Part shown: one piece after another, positions 42,378 to 53,690 of the stretch
Layout of the letters: every line of letters starts with the position of its first letter
Position numbering within the stretch: the first letter of the stretch is position 1
NCBI GenBank assembly: GCA_002786025.1
Contig: NHNW01000059.1
Location: 177,963 to 241,962 of the forward strand
From: Zasmidium citrigriseum
Taxonomy: Eukaryota; Ascomycota; Dothideomycetes; Mycosphaerellales; Mycosphaerellaceae
Direction: 5' to 3'
Length of the DNA stretch: 64,000 nucleotides
Position numbers and translations under genes: made by a program
Notes under the pieces: model-generated
The model's database searches: none
The model's input: the letters and a program-made list of their open reading frames with translations, nothing else
What the model was told of the DNA's origin: nothing

Positions 42378-44494
42378 AATCGGCAGAAACAAAATATCGC
42401 AATGAGGAAAAAAGCTTGACTGATTGACAGGTGAAGTCGTGAACGTGCCGTGGCTAAGTAGTAGGATGCCACAGCGAGAGGCGCAGAGGATGCTGAATCA
42501 ACGTAGGATGGGACCTGCATGCACAGTTAGCCACTTGGTAATCCTGTTGAAACTGCTTCCGTCGAGACCAACAGGGATGAAAGAGGCAGCAACCAATGAC
42601 GACTGCTTTGGCTGTTCAAGTGTCTATTAGCTCGTCGTACTTTCGCTCTAGAGACATTGCTTTTTGATTCCATGGAGCGGCACTATTCCACTCGGCCGAC
42701 TAATCACTTGTCGGGTTCGTGCAGGGAAACTAGGCGTCCGGCGAACCGCTGTCATCATTTCCCGAGTTTGGGCAACAGCCGCAAGTCGAGCAGCAGGGTA
42801 AACAGATGCAGCGTCCACGATTGGGTGGAGACCATTTGGAAACGCTTTCAAAGGTTCCATAAATGACGTTTAGCTGCTGCAATGCTGACAAGGTTTTCCA
42901 CTCGGGCGTCATCGTTTCGAACATAGATCGTGGCACTCAAAGACGGCTCGGCACTGTAGACAGACGAGGGATAGAGAGCACAGCGTTGGAAAGGAAGCCT
43001 TTGACGCAGCGCGCAAGCGAGGGTTGTGTTCCTGGCGTGTCCCGTGTCGTTCCTGAGCCGTCTGATTGATCTGTGCGGGGTGAGTCGGCAGCGATCCTCG
43101 TTGTACCTGGCTAAATGGATGCTAGGACCTCTCCGGGCTGCATCTCAGCACGACACTGCGCGTCATGAAAGGTTTGGCGTTCGTGGAGCTGAAGCAGAGA
43201 ATCGAGCGAATTACGTCGAAGCAAAACGGAACTCCACGGCTGCGCTGGGCCGCAGCGCATCATCGGCCGGGCGCGAAAACGCGATGCTGGCTGGTGGTGC
43301 AGGTTGGCCTGTCGTGGTGAGGGAGTTTTGAAAGTGAAAAGTCGCGAGAGGTTTGTTTTGCATCGCACGAGCCATGCCAGCACGAGCCATCTTCACGTGA
43401 TCGTCAGTCGTGGACCAATGGTACATTAGCAGGATTGTATCGCCTTATCATAGATACCACCGCTATAGAGATGCTGTTCTCTGACTGGTCGCCGTACTAG
43501 AAGAAACGTGCTACGAGCAATAGCACCCTAACCTTATCCTATGTCGAGCATGGCCTACACATTTCTGCCGCTCAAACTGCAAGACCAGCCTCTCCAGATG
43601 AGTGCATCACATCAAGACCCTCAGTCCTTTGCAGCAAAGTTTGGGAACTTCTGAGTACATTCCAATCTGATCAGAACGTCGAGGATACTAAAGTGACCGA
43701 TCCACTTCGAATGATCCAAGCTGGAATTGCTACTTGAGCCAGTCGTTCCCGTCTTCTACCCTCCTTGGCTTCTCAGAGGGCCTTTCTAATGTTCGGGCGA
43801 GAAAGTCCAGAGAAGGAAGACCAACGGTCTCTTTGCGCGGTAAGCTTCATCCTGAGGTGCTCATGGACGGAGCCGCTGGTGTTGGTTGAGCACGCCTCAA
43901 AGCTGGCCTGTTGAATCTATCGACACAAGAACATGAGGACTGCCGTGGAGTTGCGTTCCAGCGCTTCGAATCATTCGTCTCCGGTTAAGCTCGGTCTTCC
44001 CGCGCGCTCTCGCAAGTACAGCGCGCGGCAGAGAACGCCTGGGCGCTTCGCGGAGGTGTCGTGCTTCATTCAGGCTTGTATAGGCGCTTAGCCAACTGGG
44101 CAGGACTTCTCGTTCAATTTGCAACTGTTTTTGGCATAGTCGGTGCCGCCAGCTCTTGTCACTCAAGTCAGCTTAAAAGCAGGCTGTGCCCCAGGCTGGT
44201 GTATGTCTCCTCAGTCATCCGGCTCTCATACTGCGTGCTAAGAAAAGACACCCGCAACCATCGAATCCCCGAAGTTCCTCGAGGAGGAGGACACGATCAG
44301 AATCAGTCCCGACTGAGAGTGTGCCACCAGCTTTTCAAGCATTCAGGACCTTGGCCGAGACAACCTTCAGAACGTCACGCAAGGACCAGGACACATCGAC
44401 CTGCATCAATTGCTTGCCATTTATGCCCTGCGACAATTGGATAGCCAGCCTCTTCACACGTTCCAAATAGGCCTCGAGAGGAAATCTTCGAAAA
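42378..44494. other. Gene-poor region, about 2.1 kb
   Basis: No supportable gene on either strand. The part next to 42378 should hold the egt1 promoter. The part near 44180-44480 may hold remnants of the missing 5' half of the Nudix-like gene (weakly, PPAFQAFRTLAETTFRTS), but no joined frame could be made. Confidence 0.45.
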
Positions 44495-44992
44495 ATGAAT
44501 ACGCAAGTTGCAGTCCTCATGATCCTGCGGCCAACAGACTGTCCAGAAGAGCGTTGGGTAATTATGTCTGAGCAGCATCGAGTGTCTGCGGCGAGCCCAT
44601 CTTTCCTGGAGATACCGGCTGGCAGGATGGACAATCGGCGAAACATAAAAGGCAGAGCAGTCGCCGAGATCCATGAAAAGGTCGGGATAAAGCTGCAGGA
44701 CCGTGACTTGACAGATATGACGGCAATTGCAGTCCAAGAAAATGTGCGGGAGCATTTGAGGCAGAGCATATTCTCGATCCCAGAGATACGAGCTGGAAGG
44801 ATGTCAATATTCTTGTGGGAGAAGGAGATTGGGCGACAGTCAATGGAGGCAGTGAAAGCAAAATTGACGGGAGACAGAAATCAGCTCACTGTCAAGCTGC
44901 TCAATTATCGGCGGCTTCGCGACGCCGGCCGCAGAGACGCAAAGACATTGGCGGCGTGGGCGTTGTACGAGCATTTGAACTTGACCAGATGA
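44495..44992 (+). pseudogene. Truncated, possibly inactive Nudix hydrolase (NUDT14/ADP-sugar pyrophosphatase-like)
   Basis: A 165-codon ORF matching the C-terminal half of fungal NUDT14-like ADP-sugar diphosphatases. Seen in order: VAVLMILRP, SFLEIPAGRMDN, the Nudix helix region GRAVAEIHEKVGI, DLTDMTAIAVQ, MSIFLWEKEIGRQSMEAVKA and the family end DAKTLAAWALYEHLN. Intact members are about 300 residues and have an extra N-terminal domain, not found here. In the Nudix box (REUXEEXGU) the second glutamate of the EE pair is lysine (HEKVG) and the first arginine is alanine. The EE glutamates bind the catalytic metal, so activity is doubtful. It may be a relic or a shortened gene with another role; the start is arbitrary. 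Confidence 0.6.
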
Positions 44993-45980
44993 CGAGGTAA
45001 TTGTGTCGTTGTCGATGTCGAGCTGGGAGAGGAAGAAGAGAAAGAGTCGCCGGCGACCGGACGAGATCTCCCAGCAACTTTGCGATTTAGTTAAGCTTAG
45101 CGAGAAATTTGATTGAGAACTGATGGCTGCAGTGGCCGAGATCGGGACGCTCGGACACAGCGAAACTTGGCGTCAACTTCACCTCCTTCGTATCCTGCTT
45201 TCACTTCTCTTCATCGTACCTTTTCCTTGCGATATTGACACATTCGGGCTTTCAGTCGTATCTGGAAGAAGTAAAAGTCCCGGACCTCTTTTGATGCCTT
45301 CTACTTCACTCGTAAGCTGCGAAAGACTTCTACATCATCGCAATGGCTGCCATTCGCTCCGCCTCAAAGGCATCGACCTCGATTGATGCAGCAGTGAAGC
45401 CAGTGTGAGATTATTTTCATCTTCACATCTTAGACATATGAAGTTTGACAGCCCACAATTTGCTACCTGTAAGTGAATACATGCTCTAGAAATACTTAAG
45501 ACTCTTCCAGCGCCAGCCACCATGACAATCTTTCCACTCCACTCTTCCTTCGGTAAGACTGGACTTGATCCTCACCCTTGCTTCGATAGATGGATGAGGA
45601 TCCAGCGACTTGTGTCGCCTGCCCTCAGCTCATCGCAGGACACCCAAGTCACCCGCTCCGAACGGCACCGTCCCCATGAGCGTTGCCGGTCCATTCCCTC
45701 CGCAAAGGCAGAAGCTTGCCAAGCCAGCAAGCCAGACGACACAATAGCAGAAGCTTGGCAAGCTCTATTGTCCCTACGCACGGGCACCAGCTATTCAGAA
45801 ACGACAATAGGAAGCTCGACGACAATACCTGGAAGATGCTATTGATCGAAAAATTACAAAGCTGCGGCTTCTGTCGCTCTTCTTCTTCCTTCTTGCAACT
45901 CACAACAACGCAAAATCGACAGAGACACCAACATTCCTTCAGCGCTGGCCGCTCATACAACCTATCCCCAAAATATCAAG
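44993..45980. other. Intergenic, about 1 kb, with probable 5' leader of the next gene
   Basis: No gene recognised. The CT/CA-rich stretch before 45981 fits a promoter and leader. ORFs at 45522-45845 and 45683-46024 lack coding character. Confidence 0.45.
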
Positions 45981-47306
45981 ATGTCTCAAGAGTTCAACGA
46001 CCTGTTCGATGGCCTATTCCCTGACCTGTTCGACGGAGAGCTCCCCTTGGAGCCGTCTTTCTTCGACGAAGCGTTCGACTTTCCAGCGATCCCCGCTGCT
46101 GTCGCTGGCGGCCAGGGCACCAGCAGCCATCACGATGGCTCAGTCGTCGACACGATCGGCGGAGAGAGCACTGCCGTCGCAGCGATCCCCGCTGCTGTTG
46201 AGGTCGCTCAGGGCACCAGCAAGCCTCTCGTTGCCCCAGCTCCAGTCCTTCCAGCTGGAGATACCAAGACCACCACCACCGGCCTCCGCTTCAAGACCCT
46301 TGCCGAAGCCCAAGCAGCAGCCTCCAAGCGCACGCCCGTCACCATCCCAGGCGACGACTTCGCCTTCATGGACAAGAACCCAGAGCCCTACATCAAGAAG
46401 ATCATGGCGGCCTTCAGCGCCCCACTCTCCGCACTCCCAGCCGAATACACCAACACGCCCACCCAAAAAGCCGAATGGCTCTCCTACCAAACCCGCGCCA
46501 ACGAGCGCTGCCTCAAACTGATCCGCACCGACGCCTCCTGCCTCGAAATCAGCGCCTGGCTCATCTTCGGCGAGATCATCAACGTGCACAAGAACGGTCT
46601 TCTCAAGAACGGCAAAGCTCCCACCATCACGACCAAGGCCTCCGAGCATCTCGATGCCGTCCTGGAACCGATCCGCGACTACGCCATCCTGCGCGTCGAC
46701 CTTCTTCGTCAGCTCCGTATCGAAGAGCTCGTGAGCAACGCCCAGGCCTGCGTCACCCGCAAGCTGAGCAACTTCAAGGGCAACAGCCGCAAGACGGACA
46801 GAGATGCCGAGAATGCGAAGGCGGCGGCTGAGCAGGGTGTGCCGTATGAACCGGTCTTGGGCAATCAGCAGCAGAAGCAGAAGCGTAAGCGTTCGCGGTC
46901 TGATGAGGAGGATGATGCTGTTGTGGAGGTGCCAGTGAAGAAGGTCAAGAGAAGCAAGCAGAAGAGCATCTCCGCCACTCAGGCTCTCCCTGCTACTACC
47001 ATGGGCATGATGGGTGGCTTGGCTGGCACTGAGATGGGCGGAGAGATGATGGCTGGCAGTGCTATCCCCGCTGCACCAGCTCCTCCTGGTGGTGCGATGA
47101 GCATGATGGGTGGCATGGCTGCCGCTGAGATGGGTGGAGAGATGAACACGGGTTTGGCTGCTCTCGCTGGCCAGATGGGCTACGGCTACCACCTCCAAGG
47201 CTACTACCCTGCAATCCCCGCTGCAGTGCCTGGTGCTCAGAGCACCAACGCCTGTTACGATGGCTCGGTCGGCCACGGAGAGCGCGAGATTATTGAGCTC
47301 GACTGA
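45981..47306 (+). CDS. Low-complexity protein with AIPAAV repeats and nuclear signals
   Basis: A 441-residue single-exon protein of unknown function. Residues 1-100 are acidic then repetitive. The unit AIPAAVxxxQGT recurs near residues 36, 68 and, as AIPAAVPGAQST, near 415. Twice it is followed by DGSV. Residues about 120-280 look folded and helical (FMDKNPEPYIKKIMAAF, EWLSYQTRANERCLKLIRT, LRVDLLRQLRIEELV). Then come basic nuclear-signal-like patches (KQKRKRSRSDEE, KKVKRSKQK) and a Gly/Met/Ala-rich tail with MMGGLAGTEMGGEM given twice. A 378-codon antisense ORF is a shadow of the repeats. Confidence 0.8.
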   Translation: MSQEFNDLFDGLFPDLFDGELPLEPSFFDEAFDFPAIPAAVAGGQGTSSHHDGSVVDTIGGESTAVAAIPAAVEVAQGTSKPLVAPAPVLPAGDTKTTTTGLRFKTLAEAQAAASKRTPVTIPGDDFAFMDKNPEPYIKKIMAAFSAPLSALPAEYTNTPTQKAEWLSYQTRANERCLKLIRTDASCLEISAWLIFGEIINVHKNGLLKNGKAPTITTKASEHLDAVLEPIRDYAILRVDLLRQLRIEELVSNAQACVTRKLSNFKGNSRKTDRDAENAKAAAEQGVPYEPVLGNQQQKQKRKRSRSDEEDDAVVEVPVKKVKRSKQKSISATQALPATTMGMMGGLAGTEMGGEMMAGSAIPAAPAPPGGAMSMMGGMAAAEMGGEMNTGLAALAGQMGYGYHLQGYYPAIPAAVPGAQSTNACYDGSVGHGEREIIELD

Positions 47307-47452
47307 TGCAATGACGATGACGATGACGCTTTCTTGGTGACTAGTTGATAATTGAGAGAATTGTGCATACTCGAGCTTTTCTACCTCCGTTTCCTCTTGT
47401 TACAGAATCCCATCATCATCTCTCCTGATCGTGCTGCAAGTCGTCGATCTGC

Positions 47453-49306
47453 TCAGTCAATCGCCTCTGGAAAGTTGGTCAGCTTCCATCCTGGATTCAT
47501 CAAACCGCGGAGATACTTACTGCGCTTGCGACCAGCTCCCTTTGGACTCTCCTCGGCTTGCTGGACGGCAGCTCCATGCTCCTCGATACTATCGACGACC
47601 TGGCCATTTTCATCGAAAGCGAAGACGCTAGCATCGCTGTGGTGGTGATTGGGGGCAACGACACGCTTGTTGCCGTAGATGTCCTCCTCCATCATCTGAG
47701 AATGGAAGTTTGGCTGTGCGTGTACACCTTGGTTGCCCGCGGCGAAGTCGTGACCGTTCGAGTCGAATGCTGGGCGGAAACCCATGACGCCCTTTTCGGC
47801 TCCAGTGCTGAATGGTTGCATGTCGGTGTTCTGGCCCTTAGCGGTTGGAGCAGCGTCAGGCTGGCCAAACATGGCATGCTGAGTGGACTTCATCAACCAG
47901 TCCACTTGGTTCCAGTTGCCTTGGAAGTCGGGAAGATTCTGAGCTTGAGGTGGGTGCACCTTGGGCGGCAAGGATACAGTGGCCGAGCGCAGCGCCTCTT
48001 GCTGATGCTGAGTGATGGAGTCGTCAGCATTCTCGCCCTTCTGAGCGTCTGCGCTGTTCACCTCCGGCTGAGCGTGAAGCTGAAGTCGACTGACGGAGGA
48101 CTGCTGGCCGTTGGTCCAGTCGGGCGTGGCGGTCTGACGCTCAAGGACCTCTGCAGCTGGCGTGTAGCCCTCTGGAGTCTGCATAGGTTGTGGTGATTGA
48201 GACGATCCAGCGACATTGTCGATGCCGCGAGCTTCTGCGCCATGGTCGCACCGCTTGTGCTTCTTCTTGCAGTCTGCGCATCGCGGCTGTGGTGCACGGC
48301 GCGGGGCCTTGGGCTGGTCGTTCTTTGGCTTGTCGGCCTTTGACTTCTTCGCTTTGGGCTTGCTGACTTTTGCCTTCTTTGCCGGAGCCTGGCCGTCCAC
48401 TTCTTCAGTCGCACCCGCTGGCGAACCCTGAGTCTCGGCAGCACCAGCAGGCTGGAGACCATCCTGAGCATCGTGATTGTTGCTGGCCTTACGAGCAACT
48501 TGTTGTCCGCCGACAGTGTTTGGAGTGGGTGGCACAAGGGGCGACGTAATGGGGTCCTCCGGCTTCTCCTGTTGCTGATGCGGCTTCGGGGCGAATGGGT
48601 GATCGTAGACGACCATCGGTGGTGGGCTGCTCTTCATGTCGTCTTGGAAGTCGTGCGCATGGCCGCTGAATTGGGGGATCTGAGCTGGGCCTGTTGGGAA
48701 CCAGCCAATAGGCGGTGCCGGTGCTGGTCCGGGTGCAAAGGCCGTTCGAATCGGAGGAAGAACGATCCTCGACATGTACTCGAGGACCTGTTCCTTGCTG
48801 TGATCCTCGAGCAGGCGGATGGTGTCAGCGCAGGCATCAGCCTTGATCTTGCGGAGCAGCTCGTGGTGGATTTGGCTGACGTTCACGGCGAAGATCCCGT
48901 TGGCTAGGTCCACTCCGCGAGAAAGTGGGCTGACCGGGCAGAAGTGTGGCAGGTGGCCAAAGTTGTAACATCTAGGGCACTGCACAAAGTCTTCCTGACA
49001 AGGCTCTGGGAGGTGCCACTTGTCACAGTTGTGGCAGATGGCGAGGAACTGGAAAAGTCAGCAAGTTGTAGATGAGAAATAATGGAAGGGAAACTCACCG
49101 TATGCTTCTTGTTCACGATCTTGGCCGACTTGGGACAGAAGATGTACTGGTGGCCGAGATTCTTGCAGATGATGCATCTGGAAAGCGTCAGATTCGTTCG
49201 TTCGACTTCAAGATTTCACCGTCACTTACTCGGTCAAGGCGTTGGTGCAAGGCTTGGGGTTCTCCCCCAGGTGGCAGCTGCCACAGTTGTAACACAAGTC
49301 ACTCAT
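47453..49306 (-). CDS. Zinc-knuckle (CCHC) protein, nucleic-acid-binding type
   Basis: A 583-residue protein (565 if a fourth intron is removed). Exons: 49306-49230, 49177-49099, 49048-47453. Four CCHC-like knuckles lie in the first 100 residues, across the introns: CYNCGSCHLGENPKPC, CIICKNLGHQYIFC, CHNCDKWHLPEPC and CPRCYNFGHLPHFC. A short helical segment follows, then a long disordered part with a basic patch (KKAKVSKPKAKKSKADKPK) and a last Cys pair CADCKKKHKRCDH. Zinc knuckles bind single-stranded RNA or DNA. At 47467-47520 a perfect donor GTAAGT and a CTGAC/CAG acceptor delimit 54 bases that keep frame whether removed or not. Specific role unknown. Confidence 0.87.
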
Positions 49307-49927
49307 GGTGTTGAGCGATTGTGTTGACGAGAGTGCTCCAAGTTATTGGTCGGTGGTGGTGTTGTGTCGAAGTTTGGAGAGCTGGAGGTGAAGTTGGACG
49401 GAAGGTGCTGGTGGCCAGGCAACCAACGAAAGGGGAAGGAGCGAGGAAAGAACAACAAGAGTCAATAAAAAGGAATATGAGATCCATTTCTTCACTTGCC
49501 AGTGTTTTCACTTCACTTAACTTCAGCTGCGTCGGCATTCACGCCAGTTACTCATATGAGAGTGACTTGCGGCATGTGAAAGCGGGATTCCACTTTCACT
49601 CTCACCTGCCCACCGCTCCTTCCTGATGCGATTCGTACTACCCACGAACTCACCTGACCCCAATCCTTCCCATGCGAGTCTGCTCTCAGTGTCCTGGCTG
49701 AACTACACCATGCACCGGACAATTCTCAATCTGGTCGCAAATAGTGTCTTCAGCCGTCTCGGGGCTTGATGGCCTGTCGTCGTCCGGAGCCAGTTTGATC
49801 GCCGCTGTCCTGGAAGAGAGGAGTGCTTGGGTGGTTTTCGCAATGGCAGTGTTCGCCAGATGGCCTCCAGATCCTCAAAAGTGTCAATTCTTCAAGGTGT
49901 CAATCCTCCCGCTCAATATTCGCATCT
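49307..49927. other. Intergenic, about 620 bases
   Basis: Holds the promoter of the zinc-knuckle gene and the 3' end of the cyclophilin gene, both minus strand. No coding sequence recognised. Confidence 0.45.
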
Positions 49928-50419
49928 TCATCTCTCATCAGCCAGCGGGTTGGCATGAATCTTGACGCCCTGAATCTTGATCGCCTCTTGCGGCCTGTTC
50001 TTCTTGTCCACCTTCACATCCTCCATCTTATCGAGCGTATCCCAACCCTCCAGCACTCTCCCAAATGCCGTGTTCTTCCCATCCAGATGCGGCGCCGCTG
50101 CGAAAGTGATGAAGAACTGGGAGCCGTTGGTGCCCGGGCCCTTGTTCGCCATGCTCAAGATCCCTCGCGAGTGATGCTTGATCGAAGCCTTGATCTCGTC
50201 CTCGAACATGCCGCCGTAAACCGAGTTACTCTCCTTCACCGTTCCAGATGCGGGCGATCCTCCTTGGACCATGAAGTTGGGGATCAAGCGGTGGAAGGGC
50301 GATCCATCGTAACCACCACTCGCGCAGAGGGCCAGGAAGTTGTATGTGGTTTTCGGACAGGCCTGGCAGAAGAGCTCGAGCTTGACGTCGCCGTGGGTGG
50401 TTTGCAGTGTGACGGACAT
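49928..50419 (-). CDS. cyp10: Peptidyl-prolyl isomerase, PPIL3/Cyp10-type cyclophilin
   Basis: A 163-residue single-domain cyclophilin in one exon, catalysing cis-trans isomerisation of Xaa-Pro bonds. It begins MSVTLQTTHGDVKLELFCQA, then the catalytic FHRLIPNFMVQGGSP (Arg and Phe conserved), GILSMANKGPGTNGSQFFIT and HLDGKNTAFGRVLEG. The cyclosporin-contacting tryptophan is replaced by His, as in PPIL3. PPIL3 proteins are found in spliceosomes in other eukaryotes. No targeting signals. Length is normal. Confidence 0.95.
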   Translation of the reverse strand: MSVTLQTTHGDVKLELFCQACPKTTYNFLALCASGGYDGSPFHRLIPNFMVQGGSPASGTVKESNSVYGGMFEDEIKASIKHHSRGILSMANKGPGTNGSQFFITFAAAPHLDGKNTAFGRVLEGWDTLDKMEDVKVDKKNRPQEAIKIQGVKIHANPLADER

Positions 50420-51291
50420 CCTCCCTCGCGGACGCTTCCCCTACCGATCAGATGTTGCTCTCAAAGCTGCGCGATCCTCGAAGCCAGATGCCAAGAGAAA
50501 TTGTGTTTGTCGCGGCACCGACACGCAGATGTGCCGCGTTGTTCAGCCCAGCTGGGATGCGGATGCACGATGGTGTCAGCGTCGGAGAATTGAGGAGATG
50601 CGATGTCTAATGTGTTGGTGTCGTTCGCAAGCAGTACGTGTCGTTCGCAGGAGCAGCAGCAGCAGTTGCGTTTCTGGGAAGCAGGTCAGGTTTATGGTCG
50701 ACGTCGAGGCCAGAAGAACGGTTTGGACTGCCCAGCGCGCCGGACGCTGGACGGGAAGTTTCGCGGCGATCCTTCAGCTTGGGTCGGGCGTCGTCTCAGG
50801 CAAGCGCGAGACCGACCAGCCTTGCGAGTGAAACCAACATCATCCCAGACCCAGTGATCCACCAGGCCATTGTGCGACAGCCATACGCCATCATTCACAA
50901 CAACCCTCACCGTCGCATCGCTACCACCACATCCTCGCCGCTCCCATATCGATTGCGTAGATCACAGCAAGCAGCGTGCATCGACATCTCCATCCCGGTG
51001 CAGCAAGCTCATCCGCCCCCAAAGCCTAGGCGCTACCGAGACCGCATCCCATCGCACGCCTTGTCCACGACTCCTCTGTGTCCCGGACGCCCTCCGCTCT
51101 TATACACAACCTACGACCAACCGAGACTATTATTCGCGCACATTATCGCTGAGGAAACACCCAACCGCGCCTGAGTTTACCGGGGGGTCCACACTGCGAG
51201 CTGGAGCGGCGCGAAGAGCTTATGGGCGTAGCCCATATGCGGGCAGCAACATCCATACCCACCACCTACACAGGCTTGCGCCTACGCCTCC
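50420..51291. promoter_or_regulatory. Divergent intergenic region, cyclophilin and arrestin-like genes
   Basis: An 870-base region between divergent starts. ORFs of 145-180 codons occur on the plus strand, but they are rich in Ser/Arg/Pro, overlap each other and lack any family match, so they are taken as leader sequence or chance. Confidence 0.45.
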
Positions 51292-52639
51292 ATGGCTGCA
51301 TTTGTGAGGGTCTCCGGCCCGCCCAATAGCAACTTCCTGGTCGGCTACCCAGGCATATCGGCCACGCTGGTGAGTACGGCGCATAACCTCTAGTCACACG
51401 TGCTGTCAGGCTACGATGCGGAGGAGGAGTTGGAGGGCATGTGATGTACTGACAGCATACAGCCTCGAATAGAGGGACGTGTAGAGATCCGACCCGGCCA
51501 AGGCGTCTCCGCCCCCGTCAACGTCTCGCTTGTCACCGTCTCCCTACAACGTCGCGAATCGATCAACGCCAATGCCGACTCGCTCATTCGCTCCAACATA
51601 TCCTCGTCGCGGAAAGAAGTGGTGGATATCGTGGGCAAAGAGATGCTACTATTCAGATGTCCTCCTGGAAAGGAGTCGGAGGCGATAATGTCCATGGACC
51701 TGCCCTTTGTGATATTCATACCTTATGGACGAGGTGGAGAGGAGATTGCGAGACGAGTACCGCCGGCATCATTACAACTGGACAAGCGCACGGCAGAGAC
51801 GTTCTACGAGATTGTGGTCACGGTACAGCAGGGGCACCAGGAGCAGAGGAAATACCCTTTCCCCGTACCCATATCGCGATACGACACATTGAGCACCTTT
51901 GGCATGTACAATCGACCAGAGAGTGCGGAGAAGGTGACGGATCATCTGGTGACGCTGGGCATAAGCCTGCCAAGGTGGAGCTATGGACCGTTGGATCCTG
52001 TGTCGGTATACATCAAGCTCAGTCCGAACGCCGACTGGCTGAGTCGAGCGAAGAAAGTCACCATTCAGAGCATCACCGTCGGCATCGACGAGGAGATCAT
52101 TTACAATCCAGAGGGAGACGAGCCAAGTCGGAAGGTGAAGACGCTGGCGAAGCATCAACAGAGTGTGGGAGTCAAGTTGCCGGAAGCTGGATATTTCACA
52201 AATCTGGGACTCGTCTTTCCCGCGCGGGAGTTGAGGGACAGCGAAGGCGTGCTGCCGAGGGGGAAGAAGGAGTTTCCAATGTACAAAGTTAGTGGTTTTA
52301 CGACCACTGGAACGCTGTACAAGATAGAGTACTATCTCACAGTGAAGGTGAGATATGATGACCGCAGATGCTGGATATGCGCTGACCATTTACCAGGCGA
52401 GACTCTCTTCAGCTAGGGACATCCTCCTCCGGCAGCCGATCGTGGTTTGCCCCTTCGACCACGTGGGCTGCAAAGAGGAAATGGAGGCGATCGAGCTGGC
52501 GGCGAAAGATGCGGCGCACCTTTCACCCGACAATCCAATGCTACCGCTGGCAACCATCATCAAAGCAAACGACCCGGCAGGACTTCGAGCGTTGGGCATG
52601 TGCATGATTGGTGGACAGCGCAAACCGCTAATCGAGTGA
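51292..52639 (+). CDS. Arrestin-like domain protein
   Basis: A 401-residue protein in three exons (51292-51369, 51463-52347, 52397-52639). It is almost entirely beta-rich with the arrestin pattern: GRVEIRPGQGVSAPVNVSLV, LPFVIFIPYGRG, RRVPPASLQLD, ETFYEIVVTVQQ, then a second half starting DPVSVYIKLSPNADWL with VTIQSITVGIDEEI and ending YYLTVKARLSSARDILLRQP. Fungal alpha-arrestins are adaptors that bring the Rsp5 ubiquitin ligase to membrane proteins through PY motifs; no PPxY is evident here, so that role is not supported. The short exon 1 was chosen because it joins in phase 0 to PRIEG. Confidence 0.82.
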
Positions 52640-53690
52640 GGTGAGCCGGAATTGAGGAAGACTTGATATCAAAAACTGGTCAGCTTGAATCCGAGGGGCA
52701 AGGCAGCAGTGACACCCGAAGATGTCTGCTCAGAGATGAGGCCAGCGCTCTCACACGTGGCTCGGATCGAGCGAAGGCAACTGACCTCGCCTCCTGCCCT
52801 GGCAGACACCCCCAGCACCCTGCTCCTCACGCGCACACCAGCCGCACAGGATTACAACAGCAAGCCCAGCGCAGCGAAGCGCGCTCGACGCAACGAACAT
52901 GAGCACCCACATATACCCACTACGACGCGCGCGAAGCGAGTCTCTGGCGTTCTAATGTCTTTTGCATGAGGAGGATTTGCTTTTTCTTGCGAAGGTCCGG
53001 ATACCCAATTTGTTTTTTGCTTTACTTTGCGATCGAGGAGAACGGGACGAGACTAGCCAAGACAGCTTCTTGTGGATGATGACAGTCCCGACAGACGACA
53101 CAAGGGAACTTTGCATGGAGCGGTGGTGTCTTTGAGAGTTTTGAAGAACCACACGAATCGCTTGCATCGGGGGTTGGAGGAGACTTGAGGCCAGACAAAT
53201 TTACTGCGCCTCTGTATACCATCCTATTCGCTATGAAGAAGAGAATGAAGAGAAACTCTGCAACGCCTTTATGGGACTCTTCTGAGTAATATCATCTTGG
53301 AAAGAGCGCCTGCGACGGTGGCACCAATACTGATGTCGAGGTCGCAGATGACAGGAGTGGAAAGCCAAATCTTTAAATTGATTTCCCATCGCTGTGGTAG
53401 GTCGGCACAGCTACTCATCACCAGCAAGCCAATCCCAAATCTTCAAGATGTCAGATACACGTCTGCCCGCGCACACGGTAGCGAAATGCTCAGAAGAAAG
53501 TCGCGCAGAGTAGGAGAGTCGGTAATTGTTCAGATTTCATGTTCATGATGGATATATAGGCTACTCGTGTGGCCATCTCCCTACCTGCATAATTTCCAAC
53601 GCCATCCAGTGCAATCTTCGAGTTGTATAATATCTCAAGTCGAATCGAGACTCACCTACCTCCAAAGACAGCCTCCCAGAATTCTACACC
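52640..53690. other. Intergenic, about 1.05 kb
   Basis: No convincing gene. Contains the 3' end of the arrestin-like gene and the promoter of the next plus-strand gene; short ORFs show no domains. Confidence 0.45.

Noticed and set aside
46140..47276. 378-codon minus-strand ORF opposite the AIPAAV-repeat gene
   Set aside because: It mirrors the repeats of the sense gene and is His/Leu-rich without any domain; the sense frame has plausible helices and nuclear signals.
50638..51174. 178-codon plus-strand ORF in the divergent promoter region
   Set aside because: Ser/Arg/Pro-rich, overlapped by other ORFs of similar length, no family match.
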